This document shows, one piece after another, positions 33,856 to 42,444 of a DNA stretch of 64,000 nucleotides (position 1 is the stretch's first letter; each line of letters opens with the position of its first letter). The position numbers and the translations under genes were made by a program. Location of the stretch: assembly GCA_944325105.1 (NCBI GenBank), contig CALUYW010000007.1, forward strand, positions 1-64,000, given 5' to 3'. Source of the DNA: Candidatus Gastranaerophilales bacterium. GTDB lineage: Bacteria > Cyanobacteriota > Vampirovibrionia > Gastranaerophilales > Gastranaerophilaceae. The notes beneath the pieces were generated by a model. That model was not told where the DNA came from and made no database searches. It saw only the letters and a program-made list of their open reading frames with translations.

Positions 33856-35121
33856 ATGGCATTAAAGAACTTTTTATTTACATCCGAATCTGTAACAGAA
33901 GGTCACCCTGATAAAGTATGTGACCAAATTTCTGATGCTATTTTGGATGAATTTTTAACAAAAGACCCTAAATCAAGAGTTGCAGCTGAAACTACGGTTA
34001 CAACAGGTATGGCTCTTGTTTGCGGTGAAATTACATCTAACTGCTATGTTGACATCCCATCTGTCGTTAGAAATACTATTAAATCTATCGGTTATAACGG
34101 TGAAGAAGGTGGCGGTTTCGACTATAAAACTTGCGCTGTTTTAACAAGTATTGATGAGCAATCGAGCGATATCGCAGGCGGTGTTAACAAGGCTCTTGAA
34201 ACAAGAAGCGACAATGCTGACACTTCAAAAGATGAAACTCTTGATATCGGTGCGGGCGATCAGGGTATTATGTTTGGTTATGCTTGTGATGAAACACCCG
34301 AGCTAATGCCTTTGCCTATATCTTTGGCTCACAGACTTGCTTTTCAACTTTCTAAAGTAAGAAAAGACCGTACGGTAAGCTACTTAAGACCTGACGGTAA
34401 ATCTCAAGTAACAGTTGAGTACAAAGATGGAAAACCCTTTAGAATTGACACTATTGTTATTTCAACTCAACATGACCCTGAAATTAACGGTGTTAGTGAT
34501 AACCAAAAAATTCAACAAATTATACGTGAAGATATGATTAAATATGTTATTGAACCTGTTTTTGCAAATGACGCCATAAAGCCTGATTCAACTACAAAAT
34601 ATTTAATCAACCCCTCAGGAAGATTTGTAATAGGTGGCCCTCAGGGTGATGCAGGTCTTACAGGCAGAAAAATTATCGTTGACACATACGGCGGTTATGC
34701 TCGTCACGGCGGCGGTGCGTTCTCTGGCAAAGACCCGACTAAAGTTGACCGCTCGGCAGCTTATGCTGCCCGCTGGGTTGCAAAAAATATTGTTGCAGCA
34801 GGTTTAGCGCAAAAATGCGAAGTTGAACTTGCCTATGCTATCGGTGTTAGCCGCCCTGTTTCAGTATTAGTTGATACTTTTGATACAGGCAAAATTGATG
34901 ATGAGTGCTTGGCAAAACTTGTTGAAAAGAACTTCGACCTGCGTCCTGCAGCAATCATCAAAGAATTTGACTTGAGAAATCTGCCCGCTAAAAACGGCGG
35001 AAAATTCTACCAAAGACTTTCCGCATACGGTCATATCGGCAGAGTTGATTTTGAAGTACCTTGGGAAGATACTTCAATGGCTGCAAAGCTTAAAGAACAA
35101 GCGCTTGCTTGCACTAAGTAG
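33856..35121 (+). CDS. metK: S-adenosylmethionine synthase
   Basis: It makes SAM from methionine and ATP. The 421-residue protein shows [20 protein letters not shown] (about 8-27), [12 protein letters not shown] (about 135-146) and [16 protein letters not shown]. It is somewhat longer than most, with small insertions near 160-260. TTGGAGTGAG precedes the ATG. A terminator follows. Confidence 0.97.
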   Translation: MALKNFLFTSESVTEGHPDKVCDQISDAILDEFLTKDPKSRVAAETTVTTGMALVCGEITSNCYVDIPSVVRNTIKSIGYNGEEGGGFDYKTCAVLTSIDEQSSDIAGGVNKALETRSDNADTSKDETLDIGAGDQGIMFGYACDETPELMPLPISLAHRLAFQLSKVRKDRTVSYLRPDGKSQVTVEYKDGKPFRIDTIVISTQHDPEINGVSDNQKIQQIIREDMIKYVIEPVFANDAIKPDSTTKYLINPSGRFVIGGPQGDAGLTGRKIIVDTYGGYARHGGGAFSGKDPTKVDRSAAYAARWVAKNIVAAGLAQKCEVELAYAIGVSRPVSVLVDTFDTGKIDDECLAKLVEKNFDLRPAAIIKEFDLRNLPAKNGGKFYQRLSAYGHIGRVDFEVPWEDTSMAAKLKEQALACTK

Positions 35122-35135
35122 TTTATAAATTTTAT

Positions 35136-35164
35136 ACGGCGGTACATCTGTGCCGCCGTTTTTT
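35136..35164 (+). terminator. metK terminator
   Basis: ACGGCGGTAC pairs with GTGCCGCCGT (one G-U pair), followed by six T. The T run ends just before the next gene. Confidence 0.85.
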
Positions 35165-35170
35165 AATATT

Positions 35171-35680
35171 ATGAATGAAAATATTTTCTCAATTTCCGAT
35201 ATTTTAAATGACGGACTTTTTGGTTCAAATAAAAGCTCTGCCATAAAATATTCGACCATTTTTTCTTTTTGGGGACAAATTGCGGGCAAGAAATTTTTAA
35301 AAACTACAAAGCCCTACCAAATCAAAGGTTCTAAGATGTATGTCACTTGCGAGAATTCTTTTGTTGTACAGGAAATGATTATGTATAAGAAAATTCTTCT
35401 TGATAAGCTTAAGCCTTATTGTGAGCCCCTTGGGGTGGGTATTTCAGATATTGTTTTTGACTATAAAAATTGGAGTAACTTTAGTCAAGAAGATATGGTT
35501 AATGATTTTCCTAATTTTTACTCAGACGAGGAACTATCTGAAGTTGAGTATAACCGTGCAGATTTTAGTGAAGTTTTTATAAATATCGATAACAGTTCTT
35601 ATCTTACGCAAGAGCAAAAAGAAAAGTTTAAAAATAAAATAATTAAACTACAAAAGGCAAAAAACCTCAGATTTTCTTAA
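35171..35680 (+). CDS. DUF721/DciA-like protein
   Basis: A protein of about 169 residues. The N-terminal half carries the DUF721 pattern FWGQIAGKKFLKTTKPYQIKG then MYVTCENSFVVQEMIMYK, which is shared with the DciA helicase loader that recruits DnaB in bacteria lacking DnaC. The C-terminal 70 residues are acidic and not typical. ATG 35171 is chosen because an upstream in-frame GTG lies inside the metK terminator. Confidence 0.7.
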   Translation: MNENIFSISDILNDGLFGSNKSSAIKYSTIFSFWGQIAGKKFLKTTKPYQIKGSKMYVTCENSFVVQEMIMYKKILLDKLKPYCEPLGVGISDIVFDYKNWSNFSQEDMVNDFPNFYSDEELSEVEYNRADFSEVFINIDNSSYLTQEQKEKFKNKIIKLQKAKNLRFS

Positions 35681-35746
35681 TTTTCTTGTAAAGTTTTCAA
35701 AAAAAATATAAAATATATTTGTGAATTAGGTAATTTTAGGGTTTTT

Positions 35747-36016
35747 ATGAGCGATAGCGAAAAAAAAGTTGTTTCAATAGGTTCAAAAGCAAAGAAAAAC
35801 ACAGAAAAAAAAGAAAATGAAGTTCAAAGAGAGCTTGAGTACTGCAGTTTTTGCGGTAGGCCAAATACCATGGTGCCAAAGCTTGTTAAGGGTCCGGGGG
35901 TAAATATATGCTCCGAATGTACTCTTATTGCTGTTCAGTATTTAATTCTTCAAGACGGCGCGCTATCTGCCGAGGCACAGAGAATTATTGATATGCTCTG
36001 GGGTACTAAAAGATGA
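35747..36016 (+). CDS. isolated ClpX-type zinc-finger protein
   Basis: An 89-residue protein. A Lys-rich N-terminus is followed by a C4 zinc module (Cys 33, 36, 55, 58; YCSFCGRPN then GVNICSECTLIAVQYL) that matches the ZBD of ClpX, including the helix after the second Cys pair. The AAA+ domain is wholly absent and the protein ends soon after. It could dimerise with, or deliver substrates to, the real ClpX. Its stop overlaps the next gene by four bases, tying it to a large unknown protein and ruvX. Confidence 0.8.
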   Translation: MSDSEKKVVSIGSKAKKNTEKKENEVQRELEYCSFCGRPNTMVPKLVKGPGVNICSECTLIAVQYLILQDGALSAEAQRIIDMLWGTKR

Positions 36017-37650
36017 GCGCTGACTCAAAAATCTCAAAAATCCAGATAAGAGCGCAAGTTCTGCAGAATATTTTAAAATACAAAAATTCTTCGATACCTT
36101 CTGATTTTGAGGTTGAGGGTTCGATTTGCGAACTAAACAAAATTGAAGATAAAGAGTTTGTCGCCTCACTTTTGCTAAAGGAAATTACCGGTTCGGGTGT
36201 TACTTATGACAATATCTTGTGTCTGATTTTGTATAATATTGTACCAAATGACATATTATCAAAAGAAATTTTTTCACTGCTTTCAAGTCCAAATGTTGCT
36301 GATGCAAAAAAAATGTTTTTAATTAATATGCTTCGCGAGCGGGGACAAGGTGTTGATTATAATTTTATTCAATCCTGTGTTGATAATCCTGATGAAGCTA
36401 TTGATGTTGAGACAAAAAAATTTTTAGAAGAAGCAAAATTAAGTCCCGAAACTCTTATTGACTTTTATGATTTTTATTTTACGGTAGGACAAAGCGATAG
36501 GGAGTTGTTGCTTGAATCTATAATAAATGATTATTCGGGAGATAGTCTTGCTAATCTTTTATCTCCTTTTGCTTATTTTTATCCTGAAACACACATAAAT
36601 AAAAAAATTTTAGATGCTCTTTGTGAGTCAAAATCTTATTTTGCCTACCTTGCACTTGATTTTTGTTCAAAAAATTGTACCGATAATGAGCTTGCAAGTT
36701 ATGCTGAAAAGCAGCTAAAAAAACTAAATTTTTCGGGGTTGAAAGCCGATAAAAGTGTTGCGCAGATTTATTCGCAGCTTTTTGAAAACTCTGTTCCGTA
36801 TGGCTTTTGGTATTCTATAGCTGATGGAAACTCTAACATTTCCTGCGTTTTTGCAAGAAAAAGAGAAAATGGCTCAATTCAAACATTCTTTACTGTCTTT
36901 AATCTTGAATATGGCCCTGTGAGCACTTTTGGCTTTAATGAAATATCAAAGGAAGATTTTGACGTTGTGCTTTTAAGGTTTTTTAAATCGTCACTGCATG
37001 CACGCGTAAATCTTGCAGAAGGTAAAGCTATATTTGATGCATTGACTAATCGCGGCTGGAAGAGCGGGTATAAAGTCCCGTATGAATTTGTCTGCTGGAG
37101 GCTGTTAACGTATGACATTGAGCCTGATAATAAGGTGTTTGCTGGTATTATAAATTCTCAATCGCCCCAAAAGATGATAAATAAAAATGTTGTTTACAAA
37201 ATACTTAACTCTGACCTTTTTTCAAGCTGGTTTTTTGAATATTCGGATTTGCCCGAATTTGATAAACTTATTGATAATATTGAACAAAATTGTATTTTAG
37301 ATATTTCAGGAATAGAAACACTTGCTAAAAACACCTCAGATGGGCTAATTACAGATACTGGGTTTAGACAAAAATTTGTAGAGAAAATTAAATTTCAATC
37401 CTTTATTTTAAAAAATGCTGATATGGATTCAACTTCAAAGATTTTTTTGACTCTTGCGGGTTCAGATGAATTATTAAAAGAAGTTTTAGAATTTATTATT
37501 AAAAAAAGCATATATGTTTATTTTTTGAACAAAAGCAGTTGTGATACTTCAGATGCTAAAGTAAATATTTTTTCTGCCGCAAAAAAGTCGGAAAAAGATT
37601 GTGATTTTTTAAAAAAAGTTGTTTGTTTAATTGAGGAAAAATGGACTTAA
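36013..37650 (+). CDS. large helical protein of unknown function
   Basis: A 545-residue soluble, mostly helical protein with repeat-like acidic helices in the first 250 residues, a more globular segment (about 265-380: PYGFWYSIADGNSNISCVFARK, TNRGWKSGYKVPYEFVCWRL) and a helical C-terminus. No catalytic motif, signal or membrane helix is seen. It is coupled to the ClpX-like zinc-finger gene upstream and overlaps ruvX by 10 bases. Family unknown. Confidence 0.7.
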   Translation: MSADSKISKIQIRAQVLQNILKYKNSSIPSDFEVEGSICELNKIEDKEFVASLLLKEITGSGVTYDNILCLILYNIVPNDILSKEIFSLLSSPNVADAKKMFLINMLRERGQGVDYNFIQSCVDNPDEAIDVETKKFLEEAKLSPETLIDFYDFYFTVGQSDRELLLESIINDYSGDSLANLLSPFAYFYPETHINKKILDALCESKSYFAYLALDFCSKNCTDNELASYAEKQLKKLNFSGLKADKSVAQIYSQLFENSVPYGFWYSIADGNSNISCVFARKRENGSIQTFFTVFNLEYGPVSTFGFNEISKEDFDVVLLRFFKSSLHARVNLAEGKAIFDALTNRGWKSGYKVPYEFVCWRLLTYDIEPDNKVFAGIINSQSPQKMINKNVVYKILNSDLFSSWFFEYSDLPEFDKLIDNIEQNCILDISGIETLAKNTSDGLITDTGFRQKFVEKIKFQSFILKNADMDSTSKIFLTLAGSDELLKEVLEFIIKKSIYVYFLNKSSCDTSDAKVNIFSAAKKSEKDCDFLKKVVCLIEEKWT

Positions 37651-38069
37651 AAGAGAGAATTCTAGGACTTGATATAGGTACAAAAAGAATAGGTGTGGCA
37701 GTGTGTGACCCTATGTGGATAATAAGCTCTGAAGTCGGATTAATTGAGAGAAAGAGCGGGGTGGATGGTGACCGACTGGCGCTTTTAGAGATTGAAAAAT
37801 TGTGTGAAAAATATAATACAAAGACAATCCTAATAGGCGTTCCCTATAATATGGACGGCTCTTTGGGCTTTCAGGCGCAAAATTGCATAGACTTTATTAA
37901 ACCGCTTGATGGAAAATATAAAATCTTATATCATGATGAAAGGCTTTCTTCTTTTGAAGCGGAAGAAATTCTAAAAAAAGAAGGTAAGAAATATACAAAA
38001 AACAAAGGCTTGGTGGACGTCAAAAGTGCCTGTCTTATATTGCAAGACTACATAAATGAAAAGAGATGA
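37641..38069 (+). CDS. ruvX: RuvX/YqgF Holliday-junction resolvase-like protein
   Basis: A 142-residue RNase H-fold nuclease linked to pre-16S rRNA 5' processing and recombination. It shows LGLDIGTKRIGVAVCDP (with the first catalytic Asp near 11), IGVPYNMDGSLGFQAQ, DERLSSFEAE and a DVKSACLILQ C-terminal motif with Asp. It overlaps both neighbours, as part of one transcript from 35747 to 38341. Confidence 0.93.
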   Translation: MDLKERILGLDIGTKRIGVAVCDPMWIISSEVGLIERKSGVDGDRLALLEIEKLCEKYNTKTILIGVPYNMDGSLGFQAQNCIDFIKPLDGKYKILYHDERLSSFEAEEILKKEGKKYTKNKGLVDVKSACLILQDYINEKR

Positions 38070-38341
38070 ATATGGAAAATAACGAATTTGAAATAATAAA
38101 AACTATTGGCGAAAAAGGCGAAGAAATTGAGCTTAAGCTTATTGATATCGTAACAGTTAATGATGTTGACTATGCACTTTTGCTGCCCGCTGATGCTGAT
38201 ATTGATAACGAAGACGAGTGCGAAATCGTTCTTATGCGCCTAAAACAAGACAATAACGATTATGTCTTTGAAACAATAGAAGATGAAGACGAGTTTGACC
38301 TCGTTTCGCAAGCTATAATTGAAGATGACTCTGAAGAATAA
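38066..38341 (+). CDS. DUF1292-family small acidic protein
   Basis: A 91-residue strongly acidic protein. The order EFEIIKTIGEKGEEIELKLI, VNDVDYALLLPA and EDEFDLVSQAI matches DUF1292 (YrzB type), a small protein often found next to ruvX in Firmicutes. The link with ruvX is conserved here. Function unknown. Confidence 0.82.
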   Translation: MNMENNEFEIIKTIGEKGEEIELKLIDIVTVNDVDYALLLPADADIDNEDECEIVLMRLKQDNNDYVFETIEDEDEFDLVSQAIIEDDSEE

Positions 38342-38342
38342 T

Positions 38343-39422
38343 CTATCTTCTTATTGATAAAATATTGTTGAGCTTTTCAATTGTTTTAGTATCTTCTTGC
38401 ATGTTATTGTCAAGTTGGCGGGTGATTTTTACCCTTTTATTTCTAAAGAGCATATCGCAAAACGCCTCAAGCCTTGTAACAAAGCCTGCTTCACCTGTGT
38501 GTTCGTCAATTGATAAGTGTAAAAGCGGTTTTTGGAAATTTTTGGCTTTTCTTTTGATATCTTCTATCATAAGTGAATCAGGGCCGCAGCCAAAGGCGGT
38601 AATGGTTATTATACCGTCAATTTTGTCGCTTTTTAGGTAATGACCGGCACAGCCTGTAACTTCAAGCTGGTTTGCCCAGTATGTAGTTGTATCAAGTGCA
38701 CAAATGCCGCTTGTAAGCTCTTCATCTGTCAGCTGGTAAGCGCTATGAACGACTACACCCATATTTTTTAATTTTTTAAATATATCCATACTTGCTTTTT
38801 TGTCGTAGATATTGTAACCGTGCGCTACAAGTGCTACATGGATTACACCTTGAGAGTCTTCGGTTTTTGGGGAAATTACAACCTTACCAGCTTTTGCATT
38901 TTTGAGTGCTTCTTCAAAGCTTAGCCCCTGCTGCATCATTACTCTAAAGTTATTTTGTACAACAAAACCTGCACGCGAGGCTTCTTTTATAAGCTTTTCA
39001 TCAGTTATACCAAAGGGTTTTACCGCTTGTTTTAAAAACTCATACAGCCCAAGATTTTTTTCTGATTTATCAAGCGTTGCTTCAATTATTTCAAAATCAC
39101 CTTTTACCACGTTTCTGATTAAGTCAGGCAAACCTCTGATTTTAGAGCAGTTGTAAATCTTTGGAGCAATAGATTGAATAGAGGGTACAAAAATCTTTTT
39201 TACACCTTTATTAACAAGCTCTACAATGTGGCCTACAAAAACCTTTATAGGCAGGCAAGTTTCTGTTACAACAAGAGCTGAACCCTCTGAGAGAGTCTTT
39301 TTTGTTGTAGGGGAACTTAGAACAATCTCTATCCCTAAATGGTTAAAAAAGCCCCAATAGTAAGGAAAATAATTATAATAAGAAAGCGCACGCGCTATAC
39401 CGATTTTTTTCTCTTCTGTCAT
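38343..39422 (-). CDS. DUF2229 2-hydroxyacyl-CoA dehydratase activase-related protein (COG3581-like)
   Basis: A 359-residue protein with the DUF2229 start IGIARALSYYNYFPYYWGFF, LGIEIVLSSPTTKKTL and VTETCLPIKVFVGHI (conserved Cys). It also has a C-terminal GCGPDSLMIEDI and DEHTGEAGFVTRLEAF, so it may bind an Fe-S cluster. It is the usual partner type of the protein at 2174-3304; in clostridia both are neighbours of a BadF ATPase. Here both stand alone, 35 kb apart. It has a GGAGC site. It converges on DUF1292 with a one-base gap. Confidence 0.78.
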   Translation of the reverse strand: MTEEKKIGIARALSYYNYFPYYWGFFNHLGIEIVLSSPTTKKTLSEGSALVVTETCLPIKVFVGHIVELVNKGVKKIFVPSIQSIAPKIYNCSKIRGLPDLIRNVVKGDFEIIEATLDKSEKNLGLYEFLKQAVKPFGITDEKLIKEASRAGFVVQNNFRVMMQQGLSFEEALKNAKAGKVVISPKTEDSQGVIHVALVAHGYNIYDKKASMDIFKKLKNMGVVVHSAYQLTDEELTSGICALDTTTYWANQLEVTGCAGHYLKSDKIDGIITITAFGCGPDSLMIEDIKRKAKNFQKPLLHLSIDEHTGEAGFVTRLEAFCDMLFRNKRVKITRQLDNNMQEDTKTIEKLNNILSIRR

Positions 39423-39576
39423 TAGGATGCTCCAACTTTTATTTAATTATATAATACTTGAAACAATATTTTTTTGCACAAGTGTTTGTAACATTAGATT
39501 AATTTTTTATACACAAGTGTTTAGGTAAAGGCAATTAATTTGTGTTATTGTTTTTTATGTTTACATAGGAATTCTT
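39423..39576 (+). promoter_or_regulatory. divergent control region with CACAAGTGTTT direct repeats
   Basis: Two exact 11-base repeats (39477-39487 and 39512-39522) lie 35 bases apart before the M16 gene. The core ACACAAGTGT is itself an imperfect inverted repeat (ACAC/GTGT). They may be operator half sites. AGGA lies before the ATG at 39577. Confidence 0.35.
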
Positions 39577-42444
39577 ATGCAGCCAAATATAAATAACAAT
39601 TACAATCGTTTTATAAACGGTTATTATAGCTCAGTTGTTACTAACGGACAATCACCCTCGGTGAGCGTGAATTATCCGCAAAGTACTACTGTTCCTATTT
39701 ATCAGTCAAATCCTATTAACCCGACGCTTGTAAATCCAAAAATCTCGGGTGGGTATACGTATTTAGGTACAGTTAAAGCTCCTACCGGTGAAGATATTTA
39801 TACCTACATGCTAAAAAGCGGCCAGAGGGTTGCTATTATGCCAAGAGAGGGTACAACGATACTAAAAACTTTTGTTGACTCGGGTTCAATGAATGAAAAT
39901 GATAGAATAAGGGGTATTAGTCATTTTATTGAACATAATTTGTTTAACGGTAGCGAAAAATTACAACCGGGGCAGTTTTTTAAAGACGTTACAAAAATGG
40001 GTGCAAGTACAAACGCCTCAACTGACTATGCTCAGACTGATTATTATATTTCATCAGGCATAATGCAGCCAAAAGATTTTGAGCAAGCTGCAATAATGCA
40101 TGCTGATATGATTTTAAGACCTAAGTTTTATCAAAATATGCTTGAGAAAGAAAAAGGCCCCGTAACATCAGAAATCAGCATGATTAATGATGATGTTACG
40201 ACAAAAGCAGCTAATGAAGTTGTAAGAAATCTTTTTCAAATAAATTCAAGCTCGGACAACCTTGTGGCAGGTTCAATTGAAACGGTAAACAACCTGACCA
40301 GAGGTGATGTTGTTAATTATTGGTCAAATCACTATACACCCGATAGCCTCTACACCGTTGTTGTGGGTGATGTTGATCCGAGTAATGCTATAGAAATTTT
40401 ATCCAGAGAGTTTAATCAGCCTGCTAAAGTTCGCTCAAATTCTGTTACTAAAGAAAAACTTACACCTATTGATAGACCTGTAAGAATGGACTTTAAGTCA
40501 CCAATAACAAACTCCACAAGCGTTATTATGGGCTTTGCAGCTCCTCCTGCAGGAAATTTAAAGGATACCATTGCTCTTGAGGCTCTTGATATCTTGCTTG
40601 AAGGCAATTCAAACTCAAGACTTACAAAAGCCTTGGCACCCCTTAATTCTTACAGCTTTTTGAGTATGCAAAAAGTAGGACTTGTAAAAGATGACCCGCA
40701 AGCGCTTTTTGTGCAGCTAAATACTCCTCCAAATGGTGAACAGAAAGCAATTGATGTGTTTTATGATGCAATTTTAAACATTGTTCAAAATCCGCCAAGT
40801 GATTATGAAATGCAAGCAATAAAAAATAATCTTACAAAAAACCTTGCGATGAACTTTGAAAATGCTGAGGCAATTTGCGAAACAATTGGTTCCGGCTATC
40901 TTGACGGAAATCTTGAGCAAATTTCTCAAATGCAAAATATAATCAACTCGCTCACGCCGTACGACATTGTTCAGGCTGCACAAAAATATGTTGATTTAAA
41001 TAAGGTCTCAATGGCAGTAGTCCACCCATCTTTCGTTAGTAATGAGCAAATAGTGAATAATTACTCTCAAAGCAAATTTGTGACTAAAAACAACAGCTCT
41101 TCCTCTATTTCTTTCGGTTCAAGAAAAATTGATACTACTGACATAGAAGAGTATAGTCTCAATAACAATACCCACCTTGTAATAAACAATTCGGATAAAT
41201 CTGATATTTGTTATTTAAGTTGGCGGTTGAGCGCTATGAGTGCTATGCCAAAAAACCTTGCGGTACCTTATGTACTGACGGAACTTTTAAATGCGGGTAG
41301 CGCTAACAGGACAAAAGAGCAAGCTGTGCTTTCGACTAATGCTAAAGGCATAGAGTATGATTTCGACTCAAATGGTTTTCAAATTTTAGTTAATGCTAAC
41401 TGTATGTCAAAAGACCTTAATGAAACAATTAACCTTTTAAATGAAGTTACGTATTCACCTAATTTTTCTCAAGACGAGTTTGAAAAAGCCAAGGCAAAAA
41501 TAAGAGCTTATTTTGAATCCATTGAAAAAGACGGTTCAAACAATATGTTAGTCGAGTTATATCCAGGCTACTTTGGCTCACCCAAGGAAATTCTTAAGGG
41601 GCTTGATAAAATGACACTAAACGATGTCATTAAACACCATAGCGATATGATAAATAAATCATCTTCAAACTATGTCGTGACTGCTCCTTTTAATAAAAAT
41701 CCCAATATGAAGCAAAATGTGGTAAATCTCTTATCATCTGCTCCTGTTGTGTACAAAGACTTTACGCCAAAGCTTTCAAAAGTGTATAAGCCAAATGATA
41801 AATCAAAAGTAATTGTTGATACGGCTGAGCTAAATCAAGCGCAAATTTATAAGACATATTCTTTTAAAATGTCAGGCAACATAAAAGATGATGTTAAATT
41901 TGAGCTTTTAAATGAAATTCTTGGCGGCTCACCTGCTTCAAGGCTATTCCAAGAATTAAGAGAAAAACAAAAACTTGCATACAGGGTGTCATCTCAAGTC
42001 CAATCTTTCGAAGATACAGGTATTTTGACCATGTTTATTATGACAACAACCGATAATAAGGCTCAAAATGAGATTAGTTATGATAATTTACAAAAATCGC
42101 TTGACGGGTTTGACGAACAAATTCAAAAAATCTTAAATGAGCCCGTGACCGAAGAAGAGCTACAGTCGGCTAAAATGCAGCTAAAGCAGCGAATAGCAAA
42201 ACAAACTGAGTTGCCATCTTCTGAAACTGACTTGCTTTCAATGAATATGACTCTTCCTTATGGAATTAAAAGAATAGATGAGTACGTCAAGGCAATTGAT
42301 ATGATAACCGTGGATGACATTAAGCAAGCTGCAAATCACGTGTTTAAAAATAAGCCCACTGTTTCAATTCTGGCAAGTGCTGATACTGTAGAAAATCAAA
42401 AAGAATATATCTCCTCGCTTGGCGAAGTCGTTCAAGCCGCCTAG
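39577..42444 (+). CDS. M16 family zinc protease, two-repeat
   Basis: A 955-residue pitrilysin-type protein. The first half carries the inverted zinc motif HFIEH (about 113-117) and a downstream Glu in the EKEKGPVTSEISM helix. The second half (about 510-955) repeats the fold without HxxEH but keeps the R/Y-type LREKQKLAYRVSSQ segment. Such enzymes close around unfolded peptides. No signal peptide is seen; the N-terminus (about 1-60) is Asn/Ser/Tyr-rich and disordered. It converges on the AsmA-like gene and shares the four-base CTAG stop. Confidence 0.88.
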   Translation: MQPNINNNYNRFINGYYSSVVTNGQSPSVSVNYPQSTTVPIYQSNPINPTLVNPKISGGYTYLGTVKAPTGEDIYTYMLKSGQRVAIMPREGTTILKTFVDSGSMNENDRIRGISHFIEHNLFNGSEKLQPGQFFKDVTKMGASTNASTDYAQTDYYISSGIMQPKDFEQAAIMHADMILRPKFYQNMLEKEKGPVTSEISMINDDVTTKAANEVVRNLFQINSSSDNLVAGSIETVNNLTRGDVVNYWSNHYTPDSLYTVVVGDVDPSNAIEILSREFNQPAKVRSNSVTKEKLTPIDRPVRMDFKSPITNSTSVIMGFAAPPAGNLKDTIALEALDILLEGNSNSRLTKALAPLNSYSFLSMQKVGLVKDDPQALFVQLNTPPNGEQKAIDVFYDAILNIVQNPPSDYEMQAIKNNLTKNLAMNFENAEAICETIGSGYLDGNLEQISQMQNIINSLTPYDIVQAAQKYVDLNKVSMAVVHPSFVSNEQIVNNYSQSKFVTKNNSSSSISFGSRKIDTTDIEEYSLNNNTHLVINNSDKSDICYLSWRLSAMSAMPKNLAVPYVLTELLNAGSANRTKEQAVLSTNAKGIEYDFDSNGFQILVNANCMSKDLNETINLLNEVTYSPNFSQDEFEKAKAKIRAYFESIEKDGSNNMLVELYPGYFGSPKEILKGLDKMTLNDVIKHHSDMINKSSSNYVVTAPFNKNPNMKQNVVNLLSSAPVVYKDFTPKLSKVYKPNDKSKVIVDTAELNQAQIYKTYSFKMSGNIKDDVKFELLNEILGGSPASRLFQELREKQKLAYRVSSQVQSFEDTGILTMFIMTTTDNKAQNEISYDNLQKSLDGFDEQIQKILNEPVTEEELQSAKMQLKQRIAKQTELPSSETDLLSMNMTLPYGIKRIDEYVKAIDMITVDDIKQAANHVFKNKPTVSILASADTVENQKEYISSLGEVVQAA

